This document shows, one piece after another, positions 30,077 through 43,300 of a stretch of 64,000 bases of DNA (its first letter is position 1; each line of letters opens with the position of its first letter). The translations under genes and the position numbers were made by a program. The notes beneath the pieces were generated by a model, which searched no databases, was not told where the DNA came from, and saw only the letters and a program-made list of their open reading frames with translations. The DNA is from Chrysopilus asiliformis (lineage: Eukaryota > Arthropoda > Insecta > Diptera > Rhagionidae). The DNA lies in the NCBI GenBank assembly GCA_964034945.1, contig OZ035960.1:113557324-113621323 (forward strand), in the 5' to 3' direction.

Positions 30077-33000
30077 ATGAAATCGACGGATCTTTCGAGG
30101 AACAAAAAGAATAGTAAATATCGAAAAATTAAAAATCAATCATCACAAGAAGATGAAACGGACACGGATGAATTATCAGATTCTTCTTGTATTGGCATAA
30201 TATCTGGTGTCGAGGCGAAAAAGGATAATTCGTTACCAAAATTTAATGAATGCAAGTATTATTTAAAGATTCCTGATGATGAAGATCCGGAAAATCAACA
30301 CAGCTCAAAGAATGAGAAGAAAATTAATTCTAAAACAGAAGTTAATAATAATAAAAGGTAATTATTTCATTTTTTTTTGTCAAAAACAAAAGTTCTGCCT
30401 AAATAAAACCAAGAATTCAAAATTAATTAAAACATGTTCACATTTAAACTCTAGATGAAAAAAAATTGCTTTATTTAAAAAAAAATCGGCCATTTTTGAA
30501 ACTTTCCTGCATATGAAAAAGGAATTTTTGTTCTGGACATCTACTAGATTTATTAAATCCAATTATTTTTGGCTAATTTAACGTATAGCATAACAGTTGA
30601 TCGAATAAATCATACTAATATATAAAAATGAGTTGGCGTCTGTCTGTCTGTCTGTTCCTCTTTCACGCAAAAACGGCTGAACCGATTGACTTGAAATTTG
30701 GCACGAGTGTCTGTGGTAGTTCTGGTTCCAACATAGGCATACGAAAAACTAGTGCGAGGGGTGGGGGGAGTAAGAGGAGGGGGTAAAGTGATTTCAAAAC
30801 TTAGTTTTTGCGCTATGTTACTCTTTCGCGGGGAAACTACTGAACCGATGGGCCTGAAATTTGGCATAGTTGTTCGTCGGGGGTCCAGCCCCAACATAGA
30901 CCCATTAAAAAGTAGCACAAGAGGTAGGGGAGTAAGGGGAGGGCGTAAAGTGATCTCGAAACTTAGCTATGGTATGCAAGCTATAGTAATAAATAATCCA
31001 GTATGTATTAATGAAACTCTGTCGATATTTTCACGAATAGTTTGTCGCTAAATATTTTGTGAAACTCACCATTACATAATTAAACCTCATAGGAAGAAAA
31101 AAAACCTGGATACAATGTTAAAATTTATTCTAAGCCACTCGAAAACTCGAGAATTCATTTAGGTAGAAACTTGGAACTTTGCACAAATACGGTTTTTAGC
31201 AAAAGATAAAATATGCAGAGATGCAAACCTAACGTTTCTTGTGTGTAGTTTGATTTTGGTTCAAGAGTGAATTGAATTTCTGGTTCTGGTTCCTAAGACT
31301 TCGAAAATTGATTCTGGTTTTGGTTTATTTTCTAAAATTTAAAAAATTTGATTTTGGTTCTGATTTTGGTTTACTGAATTTTCTGTACATAACTTTCAAA
31401 TACGATTTGTTGGATTGCAACAAGAGATGCAAACCCTTTTTTGAACCGAACCAAAAACCACTGAAATTTTACGGATAAAAATCAAATTCTGAATCGTAGA
31501 ACCAGAAATCTTTGAAGAAAAACAGAAATTTAGAAAAAATCGATACAGTCGTTTTTGGGTTACGATTTGGGTACGCAAAATTATAGTTTTTTTTATCGAA
31601 AATTTCTTTTAAATCAAAACATTAATACATTCTTTTTATCACTAGAAACATTCCAACAATCTGTGTAAATGGAACGCGTTTTAATGTAATCGGCAAAGTC
31701 GCTTGTTCATTGGGATGGAAAATTGCTCGTGATATAGAAATGTGGAATGTCTACTGGACGGATTCAATTCAGAGCGCAGAAATGTACAAATCCATGAAGC
31801 GATTTCAAAAAATCAACCATTTCCCAGGGATGTTAGAGATTTGCCGTAAGGATCTTTTAGCTAGGAATTTAACTCGTATGCATCGACTGTTTCCAGTGGA
31901 ATACAACATTTTCCCAAAGACATGGTGCTTTCCAGCGGAGTAAGTTTTTTTTTACAGCACTGGGAGAATATTTAAAAAAAAATTGTGGTTTTTCTAATCA
32001 GTTTAGGTGATGCAATTGCTTTTAGTAAGCAATACAAGAATAAAACTTATATACTAAAGCCAGATCAAGGGGCACAAGGACGAGGAATTTATCTGACGCG
32101 AACTTTAAAAGATATAAAATTATCAGATCGTTTAATTTGTCAGATTTACATTCACAGACCGTTACTAATCGATGGTTACAAATTCGATTTAAGAGTTTAC
32201 ACACTTATCACATCAGTGGATCCGCTTAGAATATTTGTGTATAAGGAAGGATTGGCAAGGTAAGATACAGGAATTCTAAAAATATTTTAAAACCACAAGA
32301 GGGCAGAGGGGAGTATTTTTCTAGTTATGCATTTAAAATAACCGTTTTCGAGAAAATGCAAACTGTTTTGTTTTCAGATTCGCAACAACTAAATACAAAG
32401 AACCTTCGGGTCACAACACCTCCAACGTTTTTATGCACTTGACGAATTATTCCGTAAATAAACATAGCCAAGGGTTTTCTAAAGACGGCGAAGGTGGCAG
32501 TAAACGGAAATTTTCCACTCTGAATCGCATTCTCCACTCGGAAGGATACGATGTTAAAAAGCTTTGGAATGATATTGACGAAATAATTGTGAAAACTGTC
32601 TTAAGTGCGTGGCCAGTACTTAAACACAATTACCATGCGTGTTTCCCCGGCCACGATATAATGCAAGCCTGTTTTGAAATCTTAGGTTTTGACATCCTGA
32701 TCGATAGTCGAATGAAGCCACTAATTCTTGAAGTCAATCACTCGCCGAGTTTCCATACAGAGGAGCAGATCGATCTTGAAGTTAAAGAAGCCCTACTTAG
32801 AGATACGTTTAACATTTTAAATATTTCACTATTCGATAAACGAAAAATTTTAACCGAGGATCGGAAACGCGTCAAATGTCGATTACTTCAGCGAATGAGG
32901 CGGGACAGTAGCAGAGATATCTGGAACGGGCAAGAAAATTTGTAAACATTTCTATAAGACATTTGAAATAAAAGTAGTTTAAAATTTTCAAATATTTTCA

Positions 33001-34546
33001 GTGAAGATGAGGATCAAAGCTATATGAGAATGTTAAGCCCGATGTCACAGCAAATCGCTTGGGAGGAGAGTCACCTCGGCGGATTTCGTCGAATAATGCC
33101 AGACGCCATGGATCCTAATAGATACACACCGTTTTTCATATTACAGAATCAGTCGTCAATTTATTCGGATACAGCGGCCAGTAAAAGACGTGAGGAGGCT
33201 GCCAAACAGTTACGATATGAACTAATCGAGAAATCGAAGGAGAACAAAAGGATCTCATTAGCATCGATAAAAAACTGTCCAAAGATGAAAATCGATTCGG
33301 GTGGGAAAAAGCGAAAACGAGATGTTTTGCGGAAATTCACTTCATATAAATGGGCATTGCCGAATATGATTTCTGATGTTGAAGAGCGTAAACGAAAAAT
33401 GTATCTGCTGGAGCGAGAATTTCTTATTCGCAGCAGCGGAATACTTCAAGTTGTGAGTATCCGGAAAGAAATATTTTTTTATGCAGCCATCATATTATAA
33501 TTACTGCAAACATATTTTGTTTGAGATAAATATAATGTTATTGCTGTAACCAAAATTCGTTCACCATTATGTTTAGGGAAATTTAGAGAAATAAGGATTG
33601 GAAATGCGTCGAAATTTCCAAAACGAAACAGTATCAAAATCTCTGCGACTTGATCATACTAATATATAAAAATGAGTTGGTGTCTGTCTGTCTGTTCCTC
33701 TCTCACGGAAAAACGACTCAACCGATTGACTTGAAATTTGGCATGAGTTTCTGTGGTAGTTCTGGTTCCAACATAGGCATACGGAAAAGTAGCGCGAGGG
33801 GTGGGGGGAGTAACGGGAGGGGGTAAAGTGATTTCGAAACTTAGTTTTCGCGCTATGTTACTCTTTCGCGGGGAAACTACCGAACCGATTGGCCTGAAAT
33901 TTGGCATAGATGTTCGTCGGGGGTCCAGCCCCAACATAGACCCATTAAAAAGTAGCCTGAGAGGTGGGGGGAGTAAGGGGAGGGGGAGTAAGGGGAGGGG
34001 GTAAAGTAATCTCGAAACTTAGCTCTTTCTCTATGTTACCCTTTCGCGGGGAAACTACCGAGCCGATTGGCCTGAAGTTTAGCTCCAACATAGACCATAA
34101 AAAAAATGAAAAAACTTAACCCGGCAACGACGGGTATGCAAGCTAGTTAACAATATAGAAACTGTAAACTTTATTTTCTAGATATATGAAAGTTTTTACC
34201 GTCACGAACTCCTCAGTCAATCGGATCGCATCAAATACAGGGAATTATTTGACAAACTCAAATGTGATGACAGCAAATTAAAGCTCGACGACGCAATACT
34301 AGAAACGGAAGTCTCGTTAGAAAACGTAAGGAAACCCGAAGATGTAAATAACAATTTGAGTGATTTTCTATCATCTACACAAATCGCTGTACCGTAAGTT
34401 AATAATAAACATTTCTTTGAATATTAATTAAAAATCTTTTATATTTTTACAGAACGTCTGAACTGGAACGTATCCGAAAAATTAACAAAAGATATAATCG
34501 ATTTAAGCAAAACTTTGTATCTCATTTACGTGATAATTATTTCTGA
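30077..34546 (+). CDS. TTLL6/TTLL13-like tubulin polyglutamylase
   Basis: Seven exons in phase: 30077-30357, 31646-31939, 32002-32259, 32378-32941, 33002-33452, 34182-34393 and 34453-34546; 717 residues. The first exon encodes an acidic, Lys/Ser-rich tail. The tubulin-tyrosine-ligase-like domain runs through exons 2-5. It includes WNVYWTDS, FPGMLEICRKDLLARNL and the ATP-grasp ligands KPDQGAQGRGIYL and LIDGYKFDLRVYTLI. VFMHLTNYSVNKHS, FEILGFDILID and LEVNHSPSFHTE follow; the glycine loop, RVY and N-H-S-P motifs are intact. HLGGFRRIMP matches the post-domain signature of the TTLL6/13 branch. These enzymes add or elongate glutamate side chains on alpha-tubulin tails, mainly in cilia and neurons. 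An Arg/Lys-rich C-terminus (microtubule-binding in the family) follows. Two Helitrons lie in introns 1 and 5. Confidence 0.92.
30610..30985 (+). mobile_element. Helitron in TTLL6-like intron 1, copy 4
   Basis: It starts with TC and the standard CATACTAATATATAAAAAT. It carries the TCTG tract and the GGGGTCCAGCCCCAACATAG segment shared with the copy at 33654. Its 3' end reads GGTATGCAAGCTATAGT: the terminal hairpin seen in other copies is lost and CTAG is altered to CTAT. A decayed copy. Confidence 0.75.
33654..34146 (+). mobile_element. Helitron in TTLL6-like intron 5, copy 5
   Basis: The longest copy (about 493 bp), with TC start and the full ACCCGGCAACGACGGGT hairpin followed by ATGCAAGCTAGT. 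CTAG ends at 34146 with T after it. An imperfect duplication of GGGGGAGTAAGGGGA occurs near 33967-34000. It ends about 35 bp before the acceptor of exon 6 (34182), so it crowds the branch-point region. Confidence 0.85.
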
Positions 34547-34630
34547 GCAATGGATTTGTGATTTGTTTATCTATTACGTTATAATTGATATATGTTTGTT
34601 AGTAAACTGTTTTTGGAAAATATTTTTATA

Positions 34631-34704
34631 TACAGTTAAAGCTCCATAAGCGAACAGAAATCTTGGTCGCGTGAGTTGAGCGCTCATGTGAGCTTTAAGT
34701 GTAT
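34631..34704. repeat. 74-bp TA-flanked foldback
   Basis: Inverted ends TACAGTTAAAGCTCCATAAG and CTCATGTGAGCTTTAAGTGTA enclose about 30 bp. The CAGT start and flanking TA suggest a miniature Tc1/mariner-type element. No coding. Confidence 0.5.
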
Positions 34705-35644
34705 AAGTTTTTAGAGGTGGTAAAAAGAGATATAAGTACAAATTTTGAAAAAGGTTTTCATGAAGAAGGGGGGTGTAAGAGATGCTTTACGAGACTTTTA
34801 CTCATAAGTTCTAATAGTATTCAACAAGATAGTTTTATATTTTGCAGTTTTTGTGGACATAGAAGTGTTTTCCAACATTTTTTTACACATTCCTTGGTCC
34901 CCTAATTGAGTTTCACATTTTACTGGACTGAAAAGATTGAAATGAAAAACCATTTAATTTGTATTTATCTTATTTTTAAAAAGATTTTTTCATTACACTA
35001 CTATATACAATCGACACAAAAATAACAAAAAAAATTGTTTAAGTTAAAACGAGGTCAATATTGATTTAGAAAAAAATCTCTATAAATTACTTTTTTTAAT
35101 TTTTTTCGTAAATTTCGAAGGAAAATACATTATTTTCAATTAAATGAGCGTACAGTAATCAACTGGAAAAAATAATTTTGATATTATAAAAAAAAATTCA
35201 AATGTGATTGCTTTTTGTTGATGTTTAAAACCGATGGTAAAAAATAAAAACTAAAAATCGAGTTAAAACCCAATTGAAATCGAAGATAGAGAGATAAAAC
35301 AAATTATAATAAAGTTAACTATGTGAAATCGTGTTTGAAATAGTATGTATTGTGAAAATCAAACTTCTCACATACTGGAGAAAAATATCGAATGAAATTA
35401 TAAGGCTATCATGCCTATTCTGGAATCCGAAGTAGCGATAAGTTTGTTCGATTTCCCCTCAATTTGTATTCTTGAATCCGCTGCGTTTCATTTCTGTTCG
35501 ATTGCGTATGATCTAGTAATGTTTTGACGGAAGAATTACTCGTTGCAAATTTCAGAATACCAGAATACCAATTGAGTCGCAAATCGAATCGACTGAGTTT
35601 GGTTTCACGTTTTAACTTCGGATTCCAGAATAGCCATAAATATC

Positions 35645-35720
35645 GTAAACCGGAATTTTAAGCTCAATAAATGACAAACACGATTTTTTGTCATTTATTG
35701 AGCTTAAAATTCTGGTTATA
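35645..35720. repeat. Foldback hairpin (GAATTTTAAGCTCAATAAATG)
   Basis: Two arms of about 30 bases, with the sequence AATTTTAAGCTCAATAAAT on the left and its complement on the right, pair around an 8-10 base loop. A half-arm relative occurs near 35760 (AACTGAAATTTTAAGATTCA). Confidence 0.65.
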
Positions 35721-36259
35721 TATTTTGTAAAAATTTGAAAACTTGCATATTTTATATCGTAAACTGAAATTTTAAGATTCAATTTATGAACAAGCGTCTA
35801 ATCTAGCAGCCAGGAGTGTGCGGAGAAAGTGTGGCGCCAACTATTCATAAAAAAATAAGTTGTGGTTAGCCTAGTTAAACCGTAGAAATTTTGGGACTTA
35901 AATAATTTTAGTTGGACATAAGTTTCTAAGTTTTGTTTATGTAAAGGGCTCTAAAGGGCATTTACGTTTGTTAAAACTTAAGTTTTGTTTAAGCAATTAT
36001 TACCGTACAAAACTGAGTGTTAAATTTTTTTTTAATAAAATTTAGGTTACTGAATTTTGTTGCTGAAAATGGCAGGAAATATATTGGTTGCCGTACTGGT
36101 TTTTTTGTGTATGGCACGTATATGCCGGTAGATGTGTATATATTGTAGTGGCAGATACGTGCCAATCTACATTAAAAATGCTGTTAATCCTGCTTAAGAT
36201 ACAAAAATTCAGGGACCGGTTACGAAGTTTCATTGCAGTCCCATAGAGTCTATACAAGC

Positions 36260-36390
36260 AATGATACAAAAGACAGATACATGGACATCCTCATAATTTT
36301 TCCTGAAACGGATCTCGTACTCATCAGAAATTTTCCATCTGCCTCCATTCTCGAGTCGGCCTGAATACAATACTAGAAGAGGAAAGTAAA
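36260..36390. repeat. Dispersed repeat, copy B
   Basis: Partner of 28560-28710, sharing ATCCTCATAATTT, GAAACGGATCTCGTACT, ATCAGAAATTTTCCATCTGCC and TTCTCGAGTC with GAATACAATACT. It ends in a small GAAGAGGAAAGTA segment. Class unknown. Confidence 0.6.
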
Positions 36391-36504
36391 AAAATACGCA
36401 GTTACTTTCACCTCCCTTCATACCAAAAATCTTCTACTTTGAATTCTGAAATTTCCTCATTTGAACTCGTATTAATATTGGATGTTCCCACAATAAAAAA
36501 AACA

Positions 36505-36737
36505 GGGCACCAATCATGTATTCCGACGCGTTTCTGTCTTTCGACTTCGACGCAGCTTTTAACTCTTGACTTCGCCATATCTGCACCTTGAAATTTCGCG
36601 GAATCGTCACTATGAATCGAAACGTGATTCTGAGTGTCACTCCAGGAAATTTGAAGCTGCTGATATGGCGAAGTCAAGAGTCAAAACTGCGTCGAAGTCG
36701 AGAGACAGAGACGCGTCGAGTTACATGATTCCAGCCC
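36505..36737. mobile_element. MITE with GGGCACCAATCATGTATTC ends, copy 1
   Basis: A 233-bp element with ends GGGCACCAATCATGTATTCC and TTACATGATTCCAGCCC. Subterminal TCTGTCTTTCGACTTCGACG is inverted on the other side as CGTCGAAGTCGAGAGACAGA. The same family is at 37275-37483. Target duplication not evident. Confidence 0.75.
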
Positions 36738-37274
36738 AGGTCGATATTTTTCTTAGTTTTGGAGAAAAAGTAGCCTAAGTAGAAAAAATGCAAATTTTCA
36801 GGAAAAAAACTGAAATGATTTCGTCAAATGGACATAACTTCTGACCGGTTCGGCGAACTTCGGCGCATCATAAAAACAATTCTCGAATAGGTAAAAAACA
36901 TGCCCCCTATGACCGAAAACATCTTATCTGATTGAAAGAAATCCATTTTCCAAGTCCAATCAATAACTATAAAAATATATATGAAAGACCAAAAATTGCG
37001 TGTTTGATTAGAAAGAAATTTTTGCTAATTTTGAGTTTTTCAGGTACTTTCTCTCCGCCCCGTCTCACTTTTTTCCGATTTTTTAAATAGGATTTAAAAC
37101 CGTTGTCTCGGTACTGAACTCTTCCCCGTAATAGGAACAAAAAAAGATCACCAATAGTCGCTGCGACCCCAAAGCCATCAAATTGCTGCGATTTAACGCA
37201 AGAAGACCACTTTACAAACATTTGTGTTGTTTGTGATAGAAATTTAGTAAAAAATCTCGAAAAAAATCTATACA

Positions 37275-37483
37275 GGGCAGCAATCATGTATTCTGACGCG
37301 TCTCTGTCTTTCGACTTCGACGCAGCTTTTGACTCTTGACTTCGTCATATCAGCTTCTTCAAATTTCCTAGAATGAGAGTTAGAATCACCTTTCGATTCA
37401 TAGTGACGAGTCCGCGAAATTTCAAGCTGCAGATATGGCGAAGTCGAAAGACAGAGACGCGTCGGAATACATGATTGGTGCCC
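37275..37483. mobile_element. MITE with GGGCACCAATCATGTATTC ends, copy 2
   Basis: A 209-bp element with ends GGGCAGCAATCATGTATTCT and GGAATACATGATTGGTGCCC, and the same subterminal TTCGACTTCGACGCAGCTTT tract. Its interior differs from copy 1, suggesting different ages or internal rearrangement. Confidence 0.75.
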
Positions 37484-38529
37484 AAGACCTTTCGCAGATT
37501 TTGAGCAAAAACGAAAAATACTGAAATTTATATAGAAAATCAAAAATATTATTTCCAATTGTACGTCACGCTCATTTTTTTTTTATTATTATGATTTTTT
37601 GTTTTGTTTTGTTTTTTTTTTGTTTATTAACTCACCCTATATTAATATAACGCTTTCTTTCTGTATTATCAATTTTTCTGTAAACTTTCACTTAAGTAAA
37701 TTACAAAATATAATATAATTTTTTAACAAGGCAATTTTGTTTCTCTTATTATTATTTTTCTTTACTTTTTATTTTCATTAATCATTTATTCATTGTTTAT
37801 TAACTCTTTTATTTTATTTATATATATAGATTTGTTTTAATTTATTTACTTATGTTTGTCTGTACTATATTTTATACAAATTGTGTTCGGATCTTGTGTT
37901 TGTTATTTTTTATTCTCATTATTTTATTTAAAAACTCAAACAATGTAAAAATTTTATACATTTGTGTATTTGTAGTATTTTTACATAATTTATTTATGAT
38001 AATAAATTTCGATTATTGTTTTAATGACTAATAAGTGATATATCAATCATAAAAACTGAATTACCTTGTTTAAAAATGATCAAACTAAGGTCTTCAGCAC
38101 GTCTGAGTTATTTACCATGTATTTTATTTATTTTTTTTATTGCGATTTCTTTTTTTTTTTTTTGGAAAAAATTTATATCATTGCTATCATATTATGATTT
38201 ATATAGAGATTATTTTCGTCACTCTTTGTGATGTTTTCATACATCAAATGTTGTCACTGTTAGTTCATAGTTCTTCTTAAGTTCACTTTAAATCTTGTCT
38301 ACAACACTCTTGGTTATTGCTTTCCAAGTTTGCATTTTTTTTTTTAATTTCATTTGTCTACAATTAACAGGTTTTCTATACATTTCAGTAATATTACAAC
38401 GTCTGAATTTCGTTTGTTTCATTATAGAGCAATTGATGACAAGAAAATTTGTTTTTATATAATTTACCTTTACAATTTATTTCGGTTTGAAATTTAAATA
38501 ATAAAATTTAAATAATAATACACTAAATT
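37484..38529. other. AT-rich 3' flank, probably pygopus 3' UTR
   Basis: Very AT-rich and without transposon signatures. It lies immediately downstream of the pygopus stop codon (minus strand), so much of it may be transcribed as a long 3' UTR. Several AATAAA sites exist on the minus strand. No gene was recognised. Confidence 0.45.
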
Positions 38530-40325
38530 TTAACATTTGAACTTCACCAATGGTATATTCTTGGAAGACAGACACTTGTCACAACACCATTCGGCATAAA
38601 TTTCCTTGCTAATTAACTGGAACGCGGCCTCGGTTAGACCGCTACAAGACCTACAAGCGACAGAAAAAAAATTATGATTAGAGAAATTGTTAAAAGAAAC
38701 CAAATAAGAGCTACGGCACACCGACTAGGTTGCGTAATTTTAAAGAAAGCCAAGAATTGAGTGATTTTTAAAGAAAGCCAAACGAATTTAAACGTTCTTA
38801 ATTTTCTTATTTAACTTGCTTGATTGTGCAAATATAGACCGTTTGTAGGGGAAATAACATCCAAATTTAACGCATTCGTTATTCCATAGCTCGAAAATTG
38901 ACTAAATTACCTATGAAAGAAAAAATTGCATCCAGATTCACAGAAAAGTGCTTCGTCGTTGTCGTTAACTTCCTTATGACAGAGGCCACACGGATAAATA
39001 GGGGGTGCATTTGGATTCTGAGGATTAAATACCATTGGTTGGCCAGGTGGATAGATTTTCCCCGCGCTGACTGGCATCGGTTTCGGTCCAAACATTCCGC
39101 CGGCCATTGAATTCGGTGGGCCATTCATGGGCCCACTGCCCGGCCCCCCCATATGTCCCATATGCGCTAAATGATTCGGTCCGAGTGGTCCGCCCATGGA
39201 CATTCCATGTGGATACGACATACTCGACATTGTTGAGTTCATGTGATTTGGTCCGTGGCCATGTCCCATTAGCGTTGGACCTCCGCCTCCTCCTCCGGGA
39301 CCACCGGGTCCTCCCGGTCCCCCACTACCGTGCGGTAAAGGAACATTTTGGTGATTCATTGGCGAATGTCCACCTAACGTGTTCATACTATTTGTCGTCA
39401 CCATTTGCGACGAAGATGTCATTGGATTGCTACTGGGCACGTTCACTCCGCCGCCGCCCGCTACCATCTGATTCATCTGGTGGGACATGGGGGGTCCTCC
39501 TGAGCTCATAGCACCGTTTGGAACGTTCATGCGGGATCCTGGCATATGATGGCTATGGCTCGGTCCATTTCCTAGCGGACTGTGCATCGGTGGGCCCATC
39601 TGACCGTTATTCATGTGCCCTTGTCCCGGGCCCGGACCGCCGAGTGGGCTGCCCATCGTGCTGCCCATTGGCGATCCCATCGGCAGTGAATTCATCGGAC
39701 TCCCGATCGGTCCCCCACTCATCGGACTGCCTATCGATCGGCCACCGTTGGGGCCCATATTCGGATTCATGCCCATGTGTGAGTTTGGTGGGCCGCCCAT
39801 CGGCCCCATCCCTCCCATCGGACTCATTCCGCCCATACTCGCACCCGGCATTCCGCCCATCGGACTCATGCCTCTACTGTTCATGTGTGGCGGCATCGGC
39901 CCCGGGCCCATCGGTCCCCCCATCCCCGCCATGGGGTTCATATTGCTCATCCCGAGAGGACTCATGCCCCGCATCGGTGGACCGCCCATGTGATGATGAT
40001 GTAGATGTGGATTCATTCCGTGCATGGCCATGTGACTTAAGCCATGGCTCATTGGCGAGGGGGTGGTGGGCGTGTCGTCGAACGGATTCGACGCTACTAT
40101 CGTGTCGCCGTGACCGGTCAGGGGCGGAGGTAGTAAGTCTTGGGGCGTTGGAGGTGCTTGTGACGGAGGCAGTGAATTAGCAGCAGCATTCGATGTTTTT
40201 CGTCGCTTCTTTGGATTACTCGGGGCCGATGGTATCTGTGGTGATTCTGATGGTGGTTTGAAATCCGGTGGACAAATACCTGGACCAGGCAATCTATATG
40301 GAGCCATTCCTAAATTGTGAGTCAT
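38530..40325 (-). CDS. pygo: Pygopus, Wnt/beta-catenin nuclear cofactor
   Basis: Two exons, 40325-38911 and 38650-38530, join in phase to 511 residues; an in-frame TAA directly upstream of the ATG supports this start. The N-terminal homology region has a nuclear localisation signal (PKKRRK), PPTPQDLLPPPL and the NPF motif (ASNPFDD). A long Met/Gly/Pro-rich low-complexity centre follows. The C-terminal PHD finger (CGLCHKEVNDNDEALFCESG, CNFFFHRSCSGLTEAAF, WCCDKC) has the Cys4-His-Cys3 zinc ligands. The intron splits the PHD finger directly after FFFHR. Pygopus binds Legless/BCL9 and histone H3K4me and helps Armadillo/beta-catenin activate Wnt targets. The codons are GC-rich compared with the AT-rich flanks, as expected from the Gly/Pro content. 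Confidence 0.95.
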
Positions 40326-43300
40326 ATCTTAACGGTAGTTACTGTTTTTTCTTTTTTGCTAATAATTTTTTTTTTTATTTCTCCAATAGATCTCAATTTA
40401 AATCTAGTTTGCAGTTAAAGATGTATCGTTTTTCTTCTAGTTTTTTTTTCGGTGAAGTTTTTATCTAGTCTGGTGTGGTCTAATCAAGCTATGAAACTCC
40501 AAAATCCAATTCAGAAAGTCGACCAGAAAGAAGCCCTCTATCTAACACTATTTGGCCTCTTGAGAAGCATTCGGCTTTTTTCTTGAAAGTATGAACGGAG
40601 TTTTCTTGACCTAAAATTGGAAAATCAAATTAGTAAAAGAAGATTAAAAATAATCAAGTGAAATATAATTATGAGTATTTGTTGTGTTGTGAGGCAATTG
40701 GAAATTCGCTTGGACTTTGAAATTCGCTTAGAAATTCGTTTCCCAAATTCGTTTCCCAAAATCAGGAAAGTCAAAACATAAAGGTATTCCTCTCTTGGAA
40801 ATGAGACGCTGTCTCTCTTAAAGTGTGAGGCCATATTTTCGTCTGAGGCGCCTTTCTTCTGGGAATACTAAATATGCCAAGGGTTTTCTATTAAGATAAA
40901 TTTACCTGCGGCGCATTTCTTTTGAGTTTTTGTTTGCAGAGCTTGCTTGAAATGATAGAGTTGCAAATTTTGAATAATGGCACAATTTAAGAATCAATTA
41001 AAAGTTCCAAGTTGTGGAAAAAATCTTATATCGAAATCTTGTCGCCGTATATCGCGATCGTAATTTTAAAAATTTACGTCATCTAATGAACGTCTTTATA
41101 TAGAAGCGTTTTAAATCGAGGACTACCTGTTAATTGTTTTAGCTTTCATATAAACGTTTCCATTGACAATTATTAAATATTTTAAGTGTTTCCGAGGTTG
41201 TAACTGCAAAGTCTGGGGTTTTTCGCCCACAAGTCGCAGTATTAAGGAAGAAAATCGTTAATAAAGTCAAAAAATCACCCAAATTCTTTCTGTTTGTATA
41301 AAACTGATCGGCGAGCCCAGCGGAAACACATCAGGCAGATATTTTATTCTGACAATAAAAGGAAATACTAAATGTGTGAGCTTCCTGCCCACAGTTTCCA
41401 AAAAAACGGACACAACCCAGATATTTAAACAAAATTACTGGTAGTTTAGGTTTAAACAGTCAAATATTAACTTAACGGCCAGGTTTGATAAAATTTCGTT
41501 CAACCGTTTTTAAGTTTTGCGGTAACAAACAAACCAGAATTAAAATTTTAGTCACAATCATTCTAAATTGTCTCAAAACATGAACACAAGCTTCGTGAAA
41601 ATATCGTTTTGTGATCTCTAGGGCTACAATCTATTGGATCCGGGTTCAAATTCTGTATATGCCAATTTTTATTATTTTTAAAGTAAATTTGGTGGCAAGG
41701 CGGATCCGTGGGAGCGGGATCTACTTATTTAAGAACAGTTTGAAATAAAAAATTTTACTCTAGTAGAATATTATTAATATTTGAACAACTTTCGAAGTCA
41801 AGATTAAGTCAGAAACCACAAAGTGTTAAAATAACATGGAAATTATGAATGTATCCTCCTTACGACATTAGAGTGTTTTACCAGATCATTTATATGGTTT
41901 TGGCCTGCAGTTTTAACACTTTACTCATTGCAAATCACAAACCCAAGTGTATACAGTAACACCTCAATAAATCGAACCCTGATAAACTTCAAATTCCTTG
42001 ATAATGACAGGTTTTTTGTGTCCTCTTCAGGTTTGAGTTATCGAGGTTCGACTGTACCAGCAAAATCGTCTGCCAAAAAGCCAGTGTTGACCAGTCTGAT
42101 TTACAAGCTTACAAGCTGGTATTGATTTACAAGCTGGTACACTATTTTCGTAGACAGCGCTAGTATTCCAGATCTTGACAGACAACCAAGTTAAAATTGC
42201 AGATACCAAACTGTCCAGAAATGACATATTGTGCCTTATATTTTATGAGAAAAGGAATCCCTATGGAATGGAAATTTAAAATATTACAAGAGGGTAGATT
42301 CCTACCCTTTTAGAAGTTTTAAAGCCAATATTTTAACAATTATAATTTGTTGTTCCCAGCAAATTACTGACATTTCGCTACTGAACTGTTTTACCAGAAT
42401 TTGCCCACCAAACAACTTTGACATACAGCGACCAAAAAAGCTTACCAGCTGGTATAATAAGAATTTAAAGCCAATGTAGTTCCTGTGTTAGAAAGATACC
42501 CAACTATCTTAAAGCGGTTCATTTTTTGAAGATCTGGACACCTCAGCTACTTTTATCCAAATTGTTTTACTCGATAAATTGCTTCGCTTTACATTTTAGT
42601 TAATTTCAACAAAGATTGACCATAGAACCTTGATAATAAGTGAAATCTTGCTTAGCTCTTAACTAGCCTTCAGCTCAACGAGGTCAATCTGACGGCTGCT
42701 CAAAATCTGATAGATAAAAATGACAAAAATGTCATCTTGGCACGAGGTCCAACCAAGTTCGAGGCCCCCTCTAAGATTTGTTATTCTCTTTATTATCGCC
42801 ACTAAATTTCCCACTAAAAATGTAACTAAATTTCCCTAACAGTTTCGATAAAATCGGAAAAGCGCCCGCTGCCAACAAATACGAATAATTAATCACAATT
42901 ATTATTGATGGATCAATGGATACATTGGGAAAATCTATGACCATTTCCATTTTGGCCGACAATATTCAACAATAAATGACGCTTTTTCGTGTTTCGCAAA
43001 TGATTTTTGTGATTTCTCTGCTTAGTTTGAGCCTTACCTGAACATTATTACTTTGGATTTTGATTGAATCCCATTGAAAAGGTCTTTTCTTATAGATGAA
43101 ATTGCTTGATGGCTGGTGCCAAAGGATTTTTTTCGTCGTTTATTTTGACTCACAGTAATTTGATTTATCCGAATATTTGCACCAGAATTTAGGCCTTCTG
43201 CACACCAAAAATAAGTTTCTTTCCACTGCCGGCCGATTAGTTTGCTGTTTTATGCATTTATTTCACTCGAATTATTTGCATTCGTTGATTTTTTATTTAG

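Larger units (their letters stand above)
34547..36504. other. Intergenic region with small foldback repeats
   Basis: It lies between the converging TTLL6-like and pygopus genes. Apart from the TTLL6-like 3' UTR it holds AT-rich sequence and the small elements listed at 34631, 35645 and 36260. No gene was recognised. Confidence 0.5.

Noticed and set aside
39107..40180. Long plus-strand frames opposite pygopus
   Set aside because: GC-rich low-complexity sequence of pygopus read backwards; PHD and NHD support the minus strand.
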